A stretch of 34,414 nucleotides of DNA from Acidobacteriota bacterium. GTDB taxonomy: Bacteria; Acidobacteriota; UBA4820; DSQY01. Positions 29,900-34,414 of this stretch are shown here, one piece after another. The position numbers and the translations under genes are program-made. The DNA is taken from assembly GCA_021778515.1 (NCBI GenBank), contig JAJYCJ010000026.1, positions 1 to 34,414 of the forward strand, in the 5' to 3' direction. The notes under the pieces are model-generated. The model made no database searches and was not told where the DNA came from. It was given only the letters and a program-made list of their open reading frames with translations. Positions within the stretch are counted from its first letter, which is position 1, and every line of letters begins with the position of its first letter.

Positions 29900-31054
29900 T
29901 CAGCCCAGGACCCTCTCCACGGCGTCGGCCACGCGGTCGAGGTCGTCCTCGCCGATGGTCAGCGGGGGCAGGAGGCGCAGGACGTTGGGGCCGGCGGGCA
30001 GGGCGAGGACGCCCTCGGCGGCGAGCCGGTCCAGGTGGGGCCGCACCTTCTCCCTGAGCTCAACGCCCACCATCAGGCCGAGGCCGCGGACCTGGCGCAC
30101 GCGCGGGCTGCGGATGGCGCCGAGGCGCGCCATGAGGGCCCCGCCCTTTCGCTCGGCCTGCTCCCATAGGCGCGTCTCCACCATGACGCCGAGGGAGGCG
30201 GAGGCGGCGGCGCAGCAGAGGGGGTTGCCGCCGAAGGTGGTGCCGTGCTTGTTGGCCTCGGCCCGGACCGCGGACGAACAGAGCACGGCGCCCATGGGCA
30301 GTCCGCCCGCGATGGACTTGGCGAGACAGACGAGGTCGGGCGCGAGGCCGAAGCGCTCGAAGGCGAAGAGGCGCCCCGTGCGGCAGAAGCCCGTCTGGAC
30401 TTCGTCGACGAGCAGGAGCGCGCCGCGCTCCCGGCAGAGGGCCGCGACGCCGGCCAGGTACTCGCCGTCCGCCACGTGCACGCCGCCCTCCCCCTGGACC
30501 ACCTCCAGGAGGACGCCCGCCGTCTCGCCGGTGACGGCGGCATCGGCGGCCTGAAGGTTGTTGAAGGGGACGAAGGCGAAGCCCTCCACCAGGGGGCCGA
30601 AGCCGTCCCGGTAGAGGGGATTGTGGGTGGCGCTCAGGGCGCCGAAGGTGCGGCCGTGGAAGGCCTGCCTCGCGCAGACGAATCGCGTGCGGCCCGTGGT
30701 GAAGCGGGCGAGCTTGAGGGCGGCCTCCACCGCCTCGGCGCCGGAGTTGCACAGGAAGGCGCGGCCGAGGCCCGATGGCGCCGCGCCGGTCAGGCGTTCG
30801 AGGAAGAGCGCGCGGGCGTCGCTGTAGAAGGTGTTGCTGCAGCTGATGAGGCGGCCGGCCTGCTGGCGCACGGTCTCCACCACGGCGGGGTGGCAGTGGC
30901 CGAGGTTGGCCGTCCCGTGGCCCGCCACGCAATCGATGTAGCAGCGGCCCTCCTGGTCCCAGACGCGGGCGTTCTCCCCGCGCACGAGGACGATGCCGCG
31001 CTTGGCGTAGAGGGGCAGGGCGTGGGCCTCTTCCATGGAGGCGAAATCGGTCAT
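29900..31054 (-). CDS. lysJ: [LysW]-aminoadipate semialdehyde/glutamate semialdehyde aminotransferase
   Basis: A 384-residue class III PLP aminotransferase of the ArgD/LysJ type. It turns LysW-gamma-aminoadipate semialdehyde into LysW-gamma-lysine, or the glutamate equivalent into LysW-gamma-ornithine. The PLP lysine is Lys246 in LAKSIAGGLPMGA; other motifs are LCNSGAEAVEAALKLAR, AFHGRTFGALSAT, LLLVDEVQTGFCRTG and HGTTFGGNPLCCAAA. ArgD and LysJ cannot be told apart by motif alone; position after lysZ in a lysX-led operon decides the name. The ATG overlaps the lysZ stop as ATGA, so translation is coupled. Part of its sequence recurs, degenerate, at 28842-28900. Confidence 0.9.
   Translation of the reverse strand: MTDFASMEEAHALPLYAKRGIVLVRGENARVWDQEGRCYIDCVAGHGTANLGHCHPAVVETVRQQAGRLISCSNTFYSDARALFLERLTGAAPSGLGRAFLCNSGAEAVEAALKLARFTTGRTRFVCARQAFHGRTFGALSATHNPLYRDGFGPLVEGFAFVPFNNLQAADAAVTGETAGVLLEVVQGEGGVHVADGEYLAGVAALCRERGALLLVDEVQTGFCRTGRLFAFERFGLAPDLVCLAKSIAGGLPMGAVLCSSAVRAEANKHGTTFGGNPLCCAAASASLGVMVETRLWEQAERKGGALMARLGAIRSPRVRQVRGLGLMVGVELREKVRPHLDRLAAEGVLALPAGPNVLRLLPPLTIGEDDLDRVADAVERVLG
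30116..30174. repeat. lysJ segment with a degenerate second copy at 28842-28900
   Basis: This coding segment of lysJ is the source-like member of the repeat pair described at 28842-28900. Here the frame is intact. Similarity falls away on both sides of the 59-base block, apart from a shared GCGGA just beyond the left edge. Confidence 0.7.
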
Positions 31055-31842
31055 TGGATCACCGTCCCCTTTCCTGACAGGGCTCCTTCGAGCGGATGGG
31101 CGGCGCGGCCGTCGGCCATGGCGACCCACACCGGCCCCGCCTCCAGCGTCCGCAGGATGGCGCGGAGCTTGCGCCGGAAGCGGCCCGGCGCACCGGCTTC
31201 GAGGTGCGCGAGTTCGTCCCTGCTCAGCGAGGCGATGGCCGAGGCCGGGTCCGACCGGTCCGCGAGGAGGCCCGCGGCCTCGATGAGGTGGACCACGCAC
31301 CGGGCGCGGAAGGTCTTCTGGAGGAGGGCCACCACCTCGTCGTTCTCCGAGTTCACCGCGAAGCCGTTCTCGTCGGCGATGGGCACCGTGAGGACGGGCG
31401 TGTAGCCCTCAGCGAGGAGCAGACGCAGCAAGGCGGCGTTCACCTCTCGCGGCTTGCCGGAGAGGTCGCGCTTGAGGACGATCTTGTCCCCCTCCCGGGC
31501 GCGGATGGCCGCGTTCCGGCGCCCGCGAATCACGGCGCCGTCGAGGCCCGTGAGCCCGACGGCGCACACGCCCCGCCGCAACAATGCCTCCACCAGCCGC
31601 TTGTTGCGCAGTCCGGCGTAGGCCATGAGCATGAGCTCCATCAGGGGCTCATCCGAGAGGACGCTGGCGTAGCCGCTGGCCGAGGTGAGCACCTCCAGGC
31701 GCACGCCGAGCTTTCCCGCGAGCTCGTCGCGCCAGGCGTTGGCGCCGTGCACGATGAGCACGGTCTCCCGCAGGGCCGCCACGTCCTCGGCGAGGCCCTC
31801 CAGGTTGAGGCCCTTGCCGCCGCCCACCTTGATTATGACCAC
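31051..31842 (-). CDS. lysZ: [LysW]-aminoadipate/[LysW]-glutamate kinase
   Basis: A 263-residue amino acid kinase related to ArgB. It phosphorylates the free side-chain carboxylate of aminoadipate (or glutamate) bound to LysW. The opening VVIIKVGGGKGLN corresponds to MIVVKVGGA of Thermus LysZ; VHGANAW replaces the VHGGG of ordinary ArgB, TSASGYASVLSDEPLMELMLMAYAGLRNKRLVEAL is the LysZ-type specificity region, and ALSGKGTVIQ is the usual C terminus. I choose the GTG at 31842: GGAGGG lies seven bases upstream and the start fits homologues, while the ATG at 31881 adds 13 unmatched residues. It overlaps the amidotransferase stop by ten bases and lysJ by four. Confidence 0.9.
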   Translation of the reverse strand: MVIIKVGGGKGLNLEGLAEDVAALRETVLIVHGANAWRDELAGKLGVRLEVLTSASGYASVLSDEPLMELMLMAYAGLRNKRLVEALLRRGVCAVGLTGLDGAVIRGRRNAAIRAREGDKIVLKRDLSGKPREVNAALLRLLLAEGYTPVLTVPIADENGFAVNSENDEVVALLQKTFRARCVVHLIEAAGLLADRSDPASAIASLSRDELAHLEAGAPGRFRRKLRAILRTLEAGPVWVAMADGRAAHPLEGALSGKGTVIQ

Positions 31843-32480
31843 GGAATGGCCCTCCGCGTCCCCGAGGGCAACGGCTCCCATGGGCCTTCATCCCCCGGGT
31901 AGGGCTCTGAGCAAATCACGAGTTCGCCGTCCGTGCGCCTCTGCGCCATGGTGAAGTAGTCGGCCTCGCCGTCGAAGAGGGCGTGGAGGTGGAAGCGCCC
32001 CGGCTCCGCGAGGATGAAGTTGCAGGCCCGGATGCGCGCGCTTCGCCGGACGAGGACCGCCGTGGTGCGGTTGATGGCCTCCGCGGCGTCGCCCCGGTCC
32101 ATGGCGCCGAGGAGGGCGAAGAGCTTGCCGGCGCCGGTCCGCCCGCGGAGGCCCAGCCTGACGCCCCGCATCTCGCCGTTGAAGACGAAGGCCCGCGACC
32201 CCCTGAGAAACGGCATGTTGTTCTCCTCCTCGATGCCCTCGTCGCGGAAGGCGCTGCGGGCGTGGGCCACGAAGGCGCGCACCTCGCCCTCGGGCCGGTA
32301 GTCGTCCTCCCAGATGGGGCGCACCGTGCGGTACCGCTCCCAGCGCCCTTCCCGCCAGACGGCGCAGCCCCAGCCGTGGCCCTGGTATTCGCGGCTTTCC
32401 CGGCAGAGGCGCCGGAAGGCATCGAGGTGGCGGCCCGCGTCGACGGGCGAGGAGGAGGCCACGGCGAGAAGGCGGCACAT
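31833..32480 (-). CDS. Class II (Ntn) glutamine amidotransferase, YafJ/EgtC-like, inside the LysW operon
   Basis: A 215-residue Ntn-hydrolase. MCRLLAVASSSP places the nucleophile at Cys2, exposed after Met removal. Other active-site blocks of the family are HGWGCAVW (35-42), VAHARSAF with His73/Arg75, NNMPF (Asn88) and FVFNGEM with the oxyanion pair Asn101-Gly102, so the hydrolase site looks complete. It lacks any synthase domain. YafJ is of unknown function; EgtC, in the same family, hydrolyses a gamma-glutamyl amide bond in ergothioneine synthesis. The gene starts two bases after lysY and overlaps lysZ, so it is part of the operon. A role in freeing product from LysW, or in supplying glutamate, is inference. 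Confidence 0.82.
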   Translation of the reverse strand: MCRLLAVASSSPVDAGRHLDAFRRLCRESREYQGHGWGCAVWREGRWERYRTVRPIWEDDYRPEGEVRAFVAHARSAFRDEGIEEENNMPFLRGSRAFVFNGEMRGVRLGLRGRTGAGKLFALLGAMDRGDAAEAINRTTAVLVRRSARIRACNFILAEPGRFHLHALFDGEADYFTMAQRRTDGELVICSEPYPGDEGPWEPLPSGTRRAIPWS

Positions 32481-32482
32481 CG

Positions 32483-33529
32483 TCACACCGGATGGAGGCC
32501 GGGGAATTCCAGCCCAGCCGTCTCGGGGAAGCCGTGCATGAGGTTGAAGCACTGGACGGCCTGCCCCGCCCCCCCCTTGACGAGGTTGTCCAGGGCAGAG
32601 AGGACCACGAGGCGGCCCGAGGCGGCGTCCAGCTCGAAGCCCACCTCGCAGGTGTTGGTGCCCCAGAGCACCTTGGGCTCCGGGTATCGGTAGTTCCCGT
32701 CGTGGCCCTTGACGATGCGGACGAAGGGCTCCTCTCCGTAGGCGTGCCGGTAGAGACGCCAGATCTCCTTCTCGTCGACGGGCCGGGTCGGAAAGACCTG
32801 GGCCGTGGCGAGGAGGCCGCGGACCTCGTCCACGGCGGTGGCCGAGAGGTGCACGCGAACGGGACCGCGAACGGCCAGCTCCTGCTCGATCTCAGCCTGG
32901 TGGCGGTGGCCCGTCGGACGGTAGGAGCGCAGGCAGTGGGCGCGCTCGGGGTGGTGACTGGAGGCCGAGAAAGCGGCGCCGCCCTCGCTGGAGCCCACCT
33001 TCACCTCCACCACGGTGCCATCTGCCGGGGCGATCCCCCCGGCGAAGAGCGGATGGAGCGCGAGGATGACGGCGGTGGCGTTGCAGCCGGCCACGGCCAC
33101 CATGCGCGAGGTTCGGATCTGTTCTCGGTGCAGCTCGGGGATGCCGTAGACGAAGCGGTCCAGGAGGTCGGGCCTGGGGTGGTCGAAGCCGTACCAGCGC
33201 GGATAGGCGGCCGGGTCGCGCAGGCGGAAGTCGGCACTGAGGTCCAGCACGCGCCCGGCCATGGGCAGAAGGGCCTCGGCGGCGGGAGCCGTCTCGCCGT
33301 GGGGCAGGCAGAGGAAGAGGGCGTCGCTGGGCGCCAGGGCGTCCCGCATGCTGAAGGTCAGGGAGGTTCGGCCGCGCAGGTTGGGATGCACCGTGCCCAC
33401 GCCGCGGCCCGCGTGGCGCTCCGAGGTGGCCTGGACGACCTCGGCGTCCGGGTGATGGAGGAAGATTCTCAGCAGTTCTCCGCCCGTGTAGCCGGAGGCT
33501 CCCACGATGGCCACGCGGAGCTTAGCCAT
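32483..33529 (-). CDS. lysY: [LysW]-aminoadipyl/glutamyl phosphate reductase
   Basis: A 348-residue ArgC-like NADPH-dependent reductase that turns the LysW-bound acyl phosphate into the semialdehyde. The Rossmann motif is [16 protein letters not shown] (7-22); the catalytic Cys149 is in [15 protein letters not shown], matching the ArgC/LysY active-site GCxxT/A motif, and the His in SSHHPERAH... region and [11 protein letters not shown] follow. [27 protein letters not shown] is typical of LysY/ArgC. The name LysY rather than ArgC rests on its neighbours lysX and lysZ. Its start overlaps the lysX stop by eight bases, so the two are translationally linked. Bifunctional use for arginine is possible. 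Confidence 0.92.
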   Translation of the reverse strand: MAKLRVAIVGASGYTGGELLRIFLHHPDAEVVQATSERHAGRGVGTVHPNLRGRTSLTFSMRDALAPSDALFLCLPHGETAPAAEALLPMAGRVLDLSADFRLRDPAAYPRWYGFDHPRPDLLDRFVYGIPELHREQIRTSRMVAVAGCNATAVILALHPLFAGGIAPADGTVVEVKVGSSEGGAAFSASSHHPERAHCLRSYRPTGHRHQAEIEQELAVRGPVRVHLSATAVDEVRGLLATAQVFPTRPVDEKEIWRLYRHAYGEEPFVRIVKGHDGNYRYPEPKVLWGTNTCEVGFELDAASGRLVVLSALDNLVKGGAGQAVQCFNLMHGFPETAGLEFPGLHPV

Positions 33530-34397
33530 GGGCGGCCCCGGCCAGGCTCTCCGCCCCGCGGGCGAGCGAGAGTACGTGCCGGACGATCAGCCCGGGGATG
33601 TCCACGCCGGTGGGCGCCACGCTGTTCTTGAACTCCATGGTGTGGTTGACCTCGTTGACGAGGTAGCCGCCCTCTCCCTCGAAGAGGTCGAGGGCCACCA
33701 CGTCGCCCTCCACGGCGCGCGCCGCCCGCACGCAGAGGCCGGCGAGGGCGTCCTCCACGGGGCAGCGGGTGGCCACGCCCCCTCGCGCCGTGTTGGTGAT
33801 CCAGTGCTCCGACGTCCGGTAGATGGCCGCCACGCACTCCCCGCCCACCACGAAGGCGCGGATGTCCCTGCCGCGCTTCTCCACGTAGCGCTGGATGTAG
33901 AAAATGCCGTGCTGGTAGCTGCCCAGGGTGACCTTGTGTTCGAGCAGCGCCTCCGCCGCGTCGCGGTCGTTCACCTTGGCCAGCAGGCGCCCCCACGAGC
34001 CCACGCAGGGCTTGAGGACCACGGGGTAGCCCATCTCCTCGATGGCGGCGAGGGCGGCCTCGGGCGTGAAGGCCGTCCGGACCTCGGGCTGGGGGATGCC
34101 CGCCTCCGCCAGGGCGATGCTGGTGAAGAGCTTGTCGCCGCAGAGGGCGACGGTGCGGGAGGGGTTGACGCACCGTACGCCGGCGCTCTCGAAGAGCCGA
34201 AGCGCGTAGAGGGCCCTGGAGTGCGTGAGGGAGCGGTCCAGCACCAGGTCCACGGCGGCCGGGCGGCCGGGAAGCGCGAAGGCCAGCGCGCGGTCGTCCA
34301 GGGGCACCACCTCCACGCCGGACTGGGAGGCCAGGACCTCGAGCAGGAGCTTCTCCTCGCGGCGGATGACGGAATGCAGAAAACCGATGCGGACCAT
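33522..34397 (-). CDS. lysX: LysW-aminoadipate/glutamate ligase (ATP-grasp)
   Basis: A 291-residue ATP-grasp ligase that joins the alpha-amino group of 2-aminoadipate (or glutamate) to the gamma-carboxylate of the C-terminal Glu of LysW. Blocks nearly identical to Thermus LysX include ACGDK-like [71 protein letters not shown] and [15 protein letters not shown], followed by TGVDIPG. GGAG lies five bases before the ATG. It is first in the visible operon; lysW itself, a small protein ending in EDWGE-like residues, is not in the window and presumably lies just upstream. Whether it takes aminoadipate only or also glutamate (ArgX role) is open. Confidence 0.95.
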   Translation of the reverse strand: MVRIGFLHSVIRREEKLLLEVLASQSGVEVVPLDDRALAFALPGRPAAVDLVLDRSLTHSRALYALRLFESAGVRCVNPSRTVALCGDKLFTSIALAEAGIPQPEVRTAFTPEAALAAIEEMGYPVVLKPCVGSWGRLLAKVNDRDAAEALLEHKVTLGSYQHGIFYIQRYVEKRGRDIRAFVVGGECVAAIYRTSEHWITNTARGGVATRCPVEDALAGLCVRAARAVEGDVVALDLFEGEGGYLVNEVNHTMEFKNSVAPTGVDIPGLIVRHVLSLARGAESLAGAAHG

Positions 34398-34414
34398 CGT
34401 CTCTCCTTCGGCCC

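Noticed and set aside
1-34414. tRNA, rRNA, CRISPR array, insertion sequence or prophage
   Set aside because: I found no T-loop-like GGTTCGAATCC motif, no regular direct repeats with spacers and no transposase or phage protein among the frames. Covariance and repeat searches would be needed to exclude small RNAs fully.

Overview
The window is 34.4 kb of GC-rich, gene-dense chromosome with no tRNA, rRNA, insertion sequence, phage gene or CRISPR array that I can see. Four traits point to a Gram-negative-type, at least partly oxygen-exposed bacterium outside the best-known model groups: a LysW-type lysine/arginine cluster, a futalosine-pathway menaquinone gene (mqnD), oxygen-dependent hemF with bacterioferritin, and a sigma-54 promoter on a type IV pilin-like gene. 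An Acidobacteriota-like source is a reasonable guess, but this is inference; the sequence alone does not fix the phylum.

Layout. 1-3797 (+): peptide and amino acid catabolism, with the end of a C1B aminopeptidase, an M32 carboxypeptidase and aspartase. 3850-5705 (-): a pseudopilin-like gene with terminator and sigma-54 promoter, then a membrane metallophosphoesterase. 5926-6192 (+): a small thioredoxin-fold protein. 6224-9424 (-): a four-gene unit of a class I amidotransferase-like protein, a protein with an internal tandem repeat, and two multi-zinc-ribbon proteins. 9539-11261 (+): a CDF metal exporter, a 337-base gap full of inverted repeats, and an FKBP prolyl isomerase. 11292-15459 (-): cheY, cheA, an ExeA-like AAA ATPase and rnc. 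15695-19190 (-): mqnD, a lipoprotein and an APC permease, the last two overlapping. 19354-23054: two alpha/beta hydrolases converging, then a two-TM RCK potassium channel. 23058-24569 (-): bacterioferritin and a DUF523-DUF1722 protein. 24780-28861 (+): hemF, a class V aminotransferase, a transglutaminase-like lipoprotein, a DUF1737 protein and a small membrane protein. 28960-29669 (+): a possible leader ORF coupled to a GNAT acetyltransferase. 29900-34397 (-): lysX, lysY, a class II amidotransferase-fold gene, lysZ and lysJ, all overlapping or within a few bases of one another.

How the genes work together. The LysW block carries out the protected-intermediate steps in which a glutamate or aminoadipate is held on the C-terminal glutamate of the carrier LysW. 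A class II (Ntn) amidotransferase of the YafJ/EgtC type sits inside it. EgtC hydrolyses gamma-glutamyl amide bonds, and the bond joining product to LysW is also a gamma-glutamyl amide, so this protein may release the product. That is the most interesting biological idea here. Other points to follow up are the sigma-54 promoter on the pilin gene, a roughly 59-bp degenerate copy of part of lysJ about 1.2 kb from it, an Arg-rich leader ORF with a hairpin before the acetyltransferase, and the structured gap before the FKBP gene.
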